64,000 nucleotides of DNA from Spisula solida. Its lineage: Eukaryota > Mollusca > Bivalvia > Venerida > Mactridae. Under the pieces are notes generated by a model. It saw nothing but the letters and a program-made list of their open reading frames with translations. It was not told where the DNA came from and made no database searches. Shown here in pieces: positions 35,901 through 47,900 of this stretch (positions are counted from its first letter, which is position 1; every line of letters starts with the position of its first letter). The stretch lies in contig OX365944.1 of assembly GCA_947247005.1 (NCBI GenBank), positions 18,699,501 to 18,763,500 of the forward strand. Direction: 5' to 3'. Position numbers and translations under genes: made by a program.

Positions 35901-38900
35901 TATACTTCAAGTTCAAGTTCAAGAAATTTTAATGGCATAAACATATATACATGTTTGTCCCCACAAACAATTGGCGTTGAAAATATACAAATCACATACA
36001 AAGAAATACAGTAGAAATTGGAAATACAGAAAAGCATGAGTAATATTATTCATACATACACAATTATGTAATATCTTACACACATAAATTAAAATGTGCA
36101 TACATTATTTACAAATATAACATGGCAATTTCATTATGGATTATGATATATATATAGTTACAAAGGAAAGATTAAGAATTAATTGTTATTCTAGACATAT
36201 ATTCTGTCCTTAATTTATCTGTAACATTAGGCTGGCGATATTTTTACTAAATAAAAACAAAAATATCCACAAGTTAGGTAAGGTTTCCATTGACGCAATT
36301 TAGATGACTCTGTACGAGGGACATTCAAAAATAAACAGGACTATTGTCATAAAAACGGCATAGTTAAACGATATAAATCAAAATGTATCGTAACTTTCTT
36401 ATTCACCTTAAGTTACCTTTTCTTGTTAAAAACAACGACGTTAACTGACCGAAATTCTCACACGACTTTGAAGCTTTTAAATTTAGCTCGGTATTACGTA
36501 TTTCTCACAAATTCGGACAATGGATTATCGACAAGTTACAGATCTAATATCATAATCTGTCTGATACTTACGCTTGAGTTGTTATTGAAAGTATATATAA
36601 CATATGATAATGCTAACCCGGCTAATAAGGTCGCCGTAGTGTCACACAATTGCCATACTAGTGTATAAACACAAACATATTTTTGATAGTGTAGTGGTAA
36701 AGCGTCCGGTTCGAGTAAGAGATGTGTCGGGTGGTAGTGTAGAACGTTCTTTAATAAAGGCCAGATGAAAGTCACGCGTTGATTTATACCGTAACCGTGT
36801 TTTGGTGAGTTACGGGCCTTGTTTAAACAGATGACTAAACCATAGGCACATGGTTACAAAAGATCTTTGTATTAAATTATCTGAGTGTATCCTATGTACA
36901 GAGGTTTTTTTAGCGGTCATGTTTAGCTAAACCGGATATGACGTTACGAAAGCTGGTACCCAGTTTTTCTACAGTTGTCAAAGCAAACACGGATACCAGT
37001 TTCTGTGACGTCATATCCGTTGCGGCTAAACATGACCGCTGCACAACCTTCTCCTTACAAAGGGTACAACCAGAAAAATTGAAACCATGTGCCTATGGAC
37101 TAAACGTGCATGAAATGTTAAACTACCATCATAGAGTTGTTACCTTCTATTCTTAGTTTACTGATATTTTATTGCATTTTATATACCCAAATAGATTGGG
37201 CAGGTATTTCAACATTATTGAATCCCTCTCCAAGAAAATTTACAGTCATGGCAACTGCAAGAAAATAAAGGGCACATGGCAATTATAAACTATAAAAATA
37301 GCATTCAGAGAAATAGTGGCTAGTGTCTTCATGGATTTCCGCGACTACATCCTTGATATTAACTCTGTACGAATTGTCATTTAAAGAACTACAGTTATGT
37401 CTTAAGCGAGTATGCCATATATTACATTTCCTGTCACCATCAAAACAGAAAGAATGTATAACGTTTTGTTCAGCCAGGCGCGTAGCTACCTGTACGCAGA
37501 ATACGCAGCTGCGTACACATGCATCTCAAAAAGTGAAAAAATAAATGCAATAAAAAAACTGATGCCTTAGCCCTAAGCCTTATTATTTTCAGCTTTCTTA
37601 GAAACACTTTTAAAAACCTCTATACAAACAAAAAAACCTGGTTTTATCAGTAAAAATAATGTTAAAGATGATGCAAAAAACACGCCAGAACGCACCAGAG
37701 ACGTTCTAGCGAACACATTTTTTCAGGGGGAGCAGGCCCCCAGACCCATAGCCTTCTTGCGTACACCGAGTCTTAAAATGTGGGATAACGTGAAGGAAAT
37801 GTTTAAAATATGAGCTAACATTCATGTGTATTGTTTGTTCGGGATGATTAAAATCAACTTATTTTGAAAATAGTTTACGATTTTAAATACTGCACACACA
37901 CTGAATATTCGATATAAGTGCATGACTGACAATGGTTGTTACAAGGGTTACGACGTTAACTAAAGCGCGGATTAACCTATTTATTGCAGGGATTGCATCT
38001 TGTTGGCTACTCGATAGATTTAATGGTCCACATTAACATTATGTTGGTTCGACCTTATGTGGAAACATTATATATAATAATTATAGATAAAAGATATTCA
38101 ATACCCATATATATTATCTAGAACTGCATCAAACTCACGCTTCCTTCAATTTTTATGTGCTAGTATATTTTTATTTCGTGCAATTTTGTCATTTGTTGTA
38201 CAAACATAAATATTTCAAACACAAATTAACAAATATTAAGATAACGCATTCTGTACAGTTCTCTTGAAAGATATTATGAATAAGAGCTACGATTAATTAG
38301 GTTTGTTCATCACAATCATCGACATGTGAACGCATTCAAAGTAGCCTCGTGCTTACCTGTTTCAGTATTAATTTTACTTATCACTGCAGTTTCCCAGTAC
38401 TTTACCTCAGTGCGTTCACCATCATTCATAATTACCTTCCTTTATGGTTAATTACGCTCGGAATTATAAGTCCACAGTGTGTCATCCATTGCGAATTGAG
38501 TATATAGGCTTGCTTGAGATAACTTCATGTTTGACTCTTGTATGGATGGCTAGGCGCTGTCGTCGTTTCTGTGTGGCTTTAAATCGTCTGTGCGCTACAG
38601 TTTTTAGAAGTTTTTTTTTCCAATCCATTACCTATTTCTATCGTTGTACGCCCATACAAACACCCATTGTTCTGTCTTGAATAGATAGTGTGAGCTTTAA
38701 GTGTATCACTTCCTGTCGTATTTTGAGTTCGTGTGGCGAAGACTATGTTTCAACAGGTAATCAACTCTCACATAATATTCCTCTGACCAGTCACTTTAAA
38801 TTTATTCAATACCGATTCTAACTTTTCTCAACAGTGTGCGAATATTGAGTAAAAATACTTTGTCAATTCCTTTGAATGATGATACTGTTTGTTTGTTTCT

Positions 38901-41900
38901 ATATATAAACGAGCCTGTTGTCAATAGATATCTGTGTAGGTTTGCCTAACCTAGTTTTAGAAAATAAATCGAACACCAATTGAACCGAGTGGATTTCATT
39001 GTCTTTTGTAACAAACATAACAGTAAGTATTGGTTGTTCCATAAAAGAGTACCACTCAGTGTGGCCAACGTACCACGTTTATTGACGAAATTCTATTTAT
39101 GTACTTACGTACTTTGTCATAGTGTCTAATATTTGCACCATGGGTGATTTTAAGTGGTTAAATACACTTTAATAACTCATATCCTACAGTCTTGGACAAG
39201 TATGTCCTAGGTACCGGATATTGGGTACTTATAAGCCATTACTACGTAATTTAGAAGGCGTGAATGTTTATCTTTGATCAACAAAGACTTGTAGGATTGT
39301 CAATTGTTTCAGATTTTTTGTTCGGTAAATGCCATGGTTACGAAGTTTGAGATAGCAAATTCTTATAGAATTGTAAATTGTTTAGATTTTTTGTATCGGT
39401 AAATTCCATGGTTACTAAATTTAGGGTAGAAAATTCTTATAGAATTGTATCTTGTTTTAGATTTTTTGTATTGGTATAATTATGCCCTGGTTACGAAATT
39501 TGTGGTTGCAAATTCTTATAAATTATAAATTGTTTTATATTTTTTGTATCGGTAAATTCCATGGTTACGAAGTTTGGGGTTGCAAATTCTTATAAAATTG
39601 TCAATTGTGTTAGATTTAGTGTATCGGTAAATACCAGCTGTGTGAAGTTGGCTCAACATACGACATACGACATACGACATTCAAAAAATCGAATGTCGTG
39701 CAGCTCGACATACGACATTGGACGACATTCAAAAATCGAATGTCGTCCAGCTCGACATACGACATTGGACGACATTCAAAAAATCATCCAAAATCGAATG
39801 TCGTCCAGCTCGACATTGGACGACATTGGACGACATTCAAAAAATCGTCTAAAATCGAATGTCGTCCAGATCGACATTGGACGACATTGGACGACATTCA
39901 AAAAATCATCAAAAATCGAATGTCGTCCAGATCGACATTGGACGACATTCAAAAAATCGTCTAAAATCGAATGTCGTCCAGCTCGACATTGGACGACATT
40001 GGACGACATTCAAAAAATCATCTTAAATCGAATGTCGTCCAGATCGACATTGGACGACATTGGACGACATTCAAAAAATCATCAAAAATCGAATGTCGTC
40101 CAGATCGACATTGGACGACATTGGACGACATTCAAAAAATCGTCTAAAATCGAATGTAGTCCAGCTCGACATTGGACGACATTGGACGACATTCAAAAAA
40201 TCATCAAAAATCGAATGTCGTCCAGCTCGACATTGGACGACATTGGACGACATTCAAAAAATCATCAAAAATCGAATGTCGTCCAGCTCGACATTGGACG
40301 ACATTGGACGACATTCAAAAAATCGTCTAAAATCGAATGTATAATAACATTAAGGCGTGCATTTAATATACGATCATTATTTCTGTTATTCTATGTTAAC
40401 TTTGAACGTCTCAACTGACAAAGCACATTTCTCTGTTATATTATGCTAATAATATTACTTACATTTAGATCTAGCATATTTACCCATATTAGAACGGCCT
40501 ATCTAAACGTAATCAATTTCCGCGACTTTACCTTGTTTATGTGTGCATGTCTGGATTTAAAATGTTGCACTTTTTGTTCAATCATTGTAGAATGAACGAA
40601 TATTGTCACTTGCTGATGTAAGGAGTCAGTCATGTAAAGTTTGTATTTGTTGATACTTTATTGTCCGCTATATTGTTTTTCTTTGTGATGAGTCGCTTAG
40701 CAACCGTAGGAGTTTAAATTATTCAATGTGCGAAACAACTTATTTGGTTTCTACAATCTTTAATCTTAGCATCAGGAAACGCAATTTGAGGTTATTTTGG
40801 TTGCATGGCTATTCACAGAAGTTTAAGTGGGGCGTTTCTTTTCGTGAATTTCAACGGTACACAATGCACAAAATTTCGGAAACATAACAAAATATAGTTT
40901 TATTTACTTAATCAATTTGGTTAGGGGAGTTTATAGATTCGCTAAGACTTGTGTACTTTCAGTAAATCGTGAATAGTTTGGAATATTTGCGAGTTGCTTT
41001 GCGATATTACCGGATATTTTGGTTTTACTTTATACTTTTCTTGTGTCAACTGGAATATTTGTTATAATAATAGTTCTGTTAATAAAGTCACGGACATTTA
41101 ATCTAAACTTGTGTTTGTTCAATAATTACTAGTTATGTTCAGGCAGCCTGACAAGGATTTAAGATAATATTTTGAATGCTCTTGTTAGTCCGTCTATTGT
41201 ATACTAGTATCTACAGTTGCTGTCCACGGTGCCTAAGAGTCGAGTGACACTCGGCACAAAAGTAGCCTATTCATGGGTAGGTGACAACTAAAATGCAACA
41301 AGCAATGTTAAATACTAATAGAACAGTGTATAAACGAGTCAACTTCCGGTTATCACAATAAGGAGTACACGTTGACTTGTATAGTATTGCAATAAGTCGT
41401 ACAGTGATGGGAAATAACCGGATATTTCAATCACAATAAGTCATAAAAGTTAAATTGTATAGTATCACAATAAGTTGTACAGTGATTTGGTTTATATATG
41501 GAATATATAACTGTCGGCATGAATTATCAACATATTGTACGAACCCGGGAATCCAAAATGACGTCAAAGATGGACGCCATATTACTTACGAATACACCTG
41601 AAATTATATGTGATGCAATTTGATATTTATGTACATATGTAGTCTCCAATGCTGGTTTGGTTATTATTCATTTCATAATGCGCATGAAATGACATAAAAC
41701 AAATCGAAAAAACTTACGAGGTTTGACCGCAAAACTTGAGTAATGCTGTGTACACTTCCGTTAGTGGAAAGTGCACAGCCGAACCACAGGGTCAGAATCA
41801 GTCTAGCTATGCGTTCAACATACACTATTACATCATGATTGGTAAGCGAAACAATAGGGACGTGGATAAACACATACTAGTTCGTTACCCATGTGTATGT

Positions 41901-44900
41901 AGTTTTTACAGGTATCGGGCTTGCGATAGACGAAATTGATACCCCAATCATACGAATCTCGAATCAGCCGGAATGGGTCCGAATGAGTCGGAATTAATAA
42001 AAACTAAAAATTTGAAACAAATTCCGAATGATGATTTGAAATGACCAAAATTATTACAGCTTGTCTAAATGTCGTTAGAAATACTTCTAAGATAATTCGA
42101 ATACAATTCAAATAAAATTCGAATATAACAATCATGCATTTCGAATCCGCCGACAGCGGAGAATGTGCACGCATATGTTTCCATAATACGGTACACACAA
42201 TCATGGGACCGTTGTGAACGGGATTTCGCGCGGGTATAAATAACTACATACACTGGTTTTAATTATTGTTTTGAATGGGGTCAAAATGCCGTAACAATAT
42301 TTAAAATGTAATCATCACTGCGGTATACTGTACACAGGATATTGCTAGTAAAGGTGAGTAATGTAATTAATTTTCGCGACATTCTAGTGTACACCAGAGA
42401 CGATATTTTCCAAATTACTGACTACTAACATCATCTCAACTATGTTTTAACGTCTTCGAGCTGCAAGGCATTCAATTACTGACAACGTTTTGAATGTCGT
42501 CCAATGTCGTCCAATGTCGAGCTGGACGACATTCGATTTTAGACGATTTTTTGAATGTCGTCCAATGTCGTCCAATGTCGAGCTGGACGACATTCGATTT
42601 TGGATGATTTTTTGAATGTCGTCCAATGTCGTCCAATGTCGAGCTGGACGACATTCGATTTTAGATGATTTTTGAATGTCGTCCAATGTCGTCCAATGTC
42701 GTCCAATGTCGAGCTGGACGACATTCGATTTTAGACGATTTTTTGAATGTCGTCCAATGTCGTCCAATGTCGAGCTTGACGACATTCGATTTTAGATGAT
42801 TTTTTGAATGTCGTCCAATGTCGTCCAATGTCGAGCTGGACGACATTCGATTTTTGACCATTTTTTGAATGTCGTCCAATGTCGTCCAATGTCGAGCTGG
42901 ACGACATTCGATTTTAGACGATTTTTTGAATGTCGTCCAATGTCGTCCAATGTCGAGCTGGACGACATTCGATTTTGGATGATTTTTTGAATGTCGTCCA
43001 ATGTCGTCCAATGTCGAGCTGGACGACATTCGATTTTAGATGATTTTTTGAATGTCGTCCAATGTCGTCCAATGTCGAGCTGGACGACATTCGATTTTAG
43101 ACGATTTTTTGAATGTCGTCCAATGTCGTCCAATGTCGAGCTTGACGACATTCGATTTTAGATGATTTTTTGAATGTCGTCCAATGTCGTCCAATGTCGA
43201 GCTGGACGACATTCGATTTTTGACCATTTTTTGAATGTCGTCCAATGTCGTCCAATGTCGAGCTGGACGACATTCGATTTTAGACGATTTTTTGAATGTC
43301 GTCCAATGTCGTCCAATGTCGAGCTGGACGACATTCGATTTTGGATGATTTTTTGAATGTCGTCCAATGTCGTCCAATGTCGAGCTGGACGACATTCGAT
43401 TTTAGATGATTTTTTGAATGTCGTCCAATGTCGTCCAATGTCGAGCTGGACGACATTCGATTTTTGATGATTTTTTGAATGTCGTCCAATGTCGTCCAAT
43501 GTCGAGCTGGACGACATTCGATTTCAGACGAGTTTTTGAATGTCGTCCAATGTCGTCCAATGTCGAGCTGGACGACTTTCGATTTTTGATGATATTTGAA
43601 TGTCGTCCAATGTCGTCCAATGTCGAGCTGGACGACATTCGATTTTTGATGATTTTTTGAATGTCGTCCAATGTCGTATGTCGAGCTGGACGACATTCGA
43701 TTTTTTGAATGTCGTCCAATGTCGTATGTCGAGCTGGACGACACTCGATTTTTTGAATGTCGTATGTCGTATGTTGAGCCAACTTCACACAGCTTAAATA
43801 CCATGGTTACGAAATTTGGGGTCGCCCATTATTATAATATTGTCAATTGTTATAAAATATTAAATTTTGATGTTTCAACGGCTGCACAATCTTGTAGAAT
43901 TGCCGAATGTTTTTAGAATTTTATATTGTTAAGATTTAACCGCAAAATCTTGTAGAATTGCCAAATGTTTTACATTCTTATATCGTCAAGTTCCATGGTT
44001 ATAGAATTCTAGAATTGCCAAATGTTTTAGAATTTTTATCGTCAAACTCCATGGTTATAATGTGTGCTATTTAAAAATCATGTAGACTCTTGAAAATTGT
44101 TTTATAATTCTATATTGTTAGGTTCCTTGGGAACAGAGTTTGAAGTTGCTTTGAGTATCCATAGAGCTTTTCCTGTACATATATATAGAACACATCTCGC
44201 TTTATGTCACATACAGCTCTAAGCAAACGATTTGTTTTATTGACAACATCTGAAACTACTTATTGATTAGTCGGCCATTTAATTGTTCTGATAGAGAATA
44301 TGATATCAACTTCTAATTAGGTCGTGGTTCATTCGACAATAAAATAGTATCATTATTCTAGTCCATGATGACCTGATGCTAAATTGATATTAACTAGCTT
44401 GTGAAAGCTCATGGCGTCCTCATGGTTTGTACTTTCTTGTACATGTATACTAGAATGCTACGGGGATTTGTGTATTGTTTCAATAGGGTTTTTCGATCGG
44501 CTGTTTTCGTATCAAGCATATGTATTGTATTCTTATTCCCGTTCCCTAGCTTACAGTACTACAACTATAGTTCTAACAATGTAATTGTAAATGGGGATGG
44601 AAACTAGAATACGATCTGCTCTACGAAAACTTACTTACCATACTCCAGTTCGGATCGTAATGTCGCCGCAAGATTTCTCCATTCAGCCATGTGCTTTGCT
44701 TTGGTTTCTGCCTCTCCCCAGGTAAATCGTAACTCTATTAACTCGGTTTCTATCGTTCTATACGAAAACAGCCAGTAGAAAAGCCCAAATGACTCGTATT
44801 TAATATGCAAAATGTTTTTTTATTCGCACCGTACATGACAACAATTGTATATTTTATTTGGTCGTATAACATAGGACATAGCAATATAAATATTTCATTG

Positions 44901-47900
44901 GATCATTATGGCGTTTGCTGAACACCAAGCGTTATAATTGATATCAGATCTGTTGACACAGGTATATCAACGTAATGGAATGTATAATTCATAACACCCA
45001 GCTTTTATTACATTAGATACCAGTTCAGCTGGAACGTTAGTTTGATTGTCAGGATAATAATATTAAAATGCCGTTGTCAGGACACACAACATTATGACAA
45101 CAATACGATACTAATTAAAAGTGGTTTCACAGCTCACGCTTTCCAATCCTTTTGTACTCGGTTACTTTCAAGTATCCCTATTTGTATATATGTGCCATTG
45201 TTGTTTGTTGTTGTTTGCGTTTGACTGAGAGAGTCGTTATTGTGTGGTCATCCTAACTGGCCAATGACCTCCGGCATAGAGTAAACAAATGTGTGATAGG
45301 ATAGAGCACACATCACTTTATGTTGGCATTTAACATTGTATATTTTGATGATCTTTTAAAAATCTTGAGTTTAGAAGTAAAAAATATTTTATAGCAATAT
45401 TTCCATATTATAACAAAAAAGGTGTGTACTTTATCAAATTGAAAACACCGAGAACTCTCTTCTGAATGTCTAGCAGTCCATTGTTTGTTTAACACAGTTT
45501 CTTTGGCTGAACTCCCAAAGTTTTGTTCACGATCATTCTCAAGACAAATGTAACCCGGCCCCAATCTTCCGAAGTATCTCAAAGAGAAATTTTAACTAAA
45601 ATTGAGATTTTTCTCAAATCCCAAGATTGGATTTGAGATCAAAGGAAGCCCGCGCTCTCGGAATGTTACTGTAATAAACTCAAAATAATGTTTCTGTTTT
45701 GTTATATTAATTTAGAACGCAATTTCGCATGGACATTATCTCAAACGATAGGGGACAAAATTTGAGCTGAGATTGAGTTCAGCTTGAGATGTTTCGGGAG
45801 ATCGGGGCCAGACTACACTTAGTACATGTATATTGATTTTTTTCTTGTATGGTATGTCACATTTGATGTTCTAGTAAATACAACACTATCTTGCCTTTAG
45901 TTGTCGGCTCCGATCATTGTCATAATAAGTACTATGCGGTTTTCGGCTGCTTCGACTTTGTATGTAGGCCTACGGAAGTTATGTCAAAGAAGGTCAATAT
46001 TCTTATGTCGCTACATTAGAAGTACGTTCCAATTCAGGAGTTCTTTAGTGAAAACGTGATACCATGTTTCTCAATCATTACGTCAAGCGTTATCATGAAT
46101 CTATTCAGTCTAATAGGTATGACTTAATGACGGAAAATCATGGCTTGGTCGCTATATGATTATACTTTGATGTCACCGGGTTCTAAGTGAGAATATATCA
46201 GATAGCTGAGATCAATTAGTTCATTGATTCCAATTGTCACTGACATTTATACCGGTGTGTGTCGACATTTCTTCACAACAGAATAATCTCAGAAGTGGCG
46301 AGAGAGAAATTGGCCATACTATAACTACTATACTTCCCAAAGATGTAGCGTTCGCTCAAACATTTTAAATTGCTTACATTAGCAGTTTCACTGTTTTGCA
46401 AAAGGGTTAAGTATTACAGAGATGGGGAAATAACATCTGTATACTTATTTTTGGTGGGCAGTATATATATACTTACATATTTACGAGTTATTTAACCATT
46501 TACGCTGCAAAACTTAGACCTTTTACTAATGTGAGGAAAATGACTTGCAATATTTCGTTGATAAACGAGTAAGCCAGCAGATAGGACAGGTTCAAGTGTA
46601 CTGAATTTAACTATTTCAGGATACCCAACTATAACACATATCATAAACTTTGCTTTTTTTCTTCACGTTTTTTGGCTTCAAACTTTTTTCAAGATAATAA
46701 CAGTTTATAATAACATTTATAACAACATTTTGTTATTTCAGACATTGACAACAATCTCGGCAAGTCTGGTGGTGGAAATAATGAAGACATTGACATTATA
46801 CATCTTGCCAGAGAGCTGGGCAAATACAAAATACCGGAAGAAGAAGCTGCGAAGATAGCCGCTGCCAAAATGGCACAAAATAGGTCCCACAACTCTGGCT
46901 GGTACAGAATCCAGGCTACTAGGAAACTTACTGGTGGACATAAACTGGTTCCAAAAGTGAAGAGCACCTTTAGAGATGTAAGTTTATACTGATAATATTC
47001 GAATGCTTATTTTTTAGAATAAAAATGGTAAAGTTATTCTCCTAACTATACTATAACGCTATGGGTATCTTTCCTGTATTTGTATTTGCTGTACTAGTGA
47101 TTGATATAATTTTTATTAGTCCCCTACCGTCAGTCCGTCCGTCATAAAAGATGGATCCTGACATAACGGAAACAGTTTCGAAGCTAAGTTTATGAAACTT
47201 GATATGTGGATAGGGGGCAATATGGGGATTATGCACGTCTAAAAATATTCTTATTCCGACAAAAATTTTGGTTGCTATGGCAACAGAAACATTGAAAATG
47301 GCTTCAAACATGAATGGGACTTCTGTATTGCCTGCCATTCTTTATGACTTGTTTAACAATATTTGGCTACTTTTGTTTTAATTAGATCGCTAGGTAATAC
47401 GCTGCATCCTAGTTTACATCATATGTTGTATATAGTACACGATAGCAAATCCTTAGAAAGGGATTTTGGTAATCGGGACATAAGTGATATAACTGAGTTA
47501 CAAGGGGCTGTTGTCAGATTCAAAGAATTGATTGTTCCTAAGTTCCTAAGTTCCTAACTGATCTTGTTTGGAAGCCCCGAAGAGGTTTACTGAGTTTTCT
47601 TACATATTTTTAAAACAATTCCACTTTTTCTGAACCGTAACGGAATTTAGAGGGGGATATTACCATGATATTAGTCCATTCATATAATAAGTTATTCAGG
47701 TTGTGTAGAAGGCGTTCAAAACAGTAGTCATATTGTGTAGTATTGCTATATAAAGATTTCTTTTGTAAAAGGTCCCGTTCTTGTAGCCCGTATTCTGCCC
47801 TCTTTCAAACATTGTATATAATCTACAGTTCCTGGAAGCATTCATACCATTGTTCAAAGGTTTTCAGCCAATGTTAGTTTGATTGTTGTAGGGCTAGTTG

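Larger units (their letters stand above)
39636..43794. mobile_element. 4.16-kb element whose inverted ends are 61-bp minisatellite arrays
   Basis: The left tip AGCTGTGTGAAGTTGGCTCA and the right tip TGAGCCAACTTCACACAGCT are exact reverse complements. TAAATACC flanks both (39628-39635 and 43795-43802), an 8-bp target duplication. Inside each tip lie tandem ~61-bp units in opposite orientation: about 11 on the left (to 40340) and about 20 on the right (from 42485). The outermost units on both sides carry CATACGAC in place of CATTGGAC. The ~2.1-kb centre (40346-42484) has no transposase. 8-bp duplications are typical of hAT (also P and Merlin) elements, but the tip is not a standard hAT end. Confidence 0.88.
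26902..46741 (+). other. NCX intron 1, 19.8 kb, repeat-filled
   Basis: Between the GTAAGA donor and the ATTTCAG acceptor. It contains fold-backs at 27839 and 28324, a small element at 29481, the 36-bp and 24-bp arrays at 31333-32745, a fold-back at 36839, the 4.16-kb array-ended element at 39636 with its flanking ~75-bp array, a LINE tail at 44640 and an inverted-repeat element at 45557. I saw no additional exon. The stretches 28456-29480, 29704-31332, 32746-36800, 37800-39280, 44772-45556 and 45810-46741 look like plain AT-rich intron. Confidence 0.85.

Noticed and set aside
39561..40418. 285-residue frame with DIGRHWTTFKK repeats
   Set aside because: Product of the 61-bp array. The unit is not a multiple of three, so the frame cycles through three registers; no sign of selection.
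39660..43765. Regular repeats resembling a CRISPR array
   Set aside because: Units are contiguous with no unique spacers, and the locus is an animal intron.
42447..43804. Many overlapping frames on both strands
   Set aside because: Same 61-bp array in reverse; not genes.
44630..44715. Possible minus-strand exon ending in GTAAGT
   Set aside because: The peptide is a LINE ORF2 tail (WGEAE..WRNLAATLRS); the donor-like word is coincidental.
46689..46967. 92-residue minus-strand frame opposite NCX exon 2
   Set aside because: Shadow of the coding exon on the other strand.
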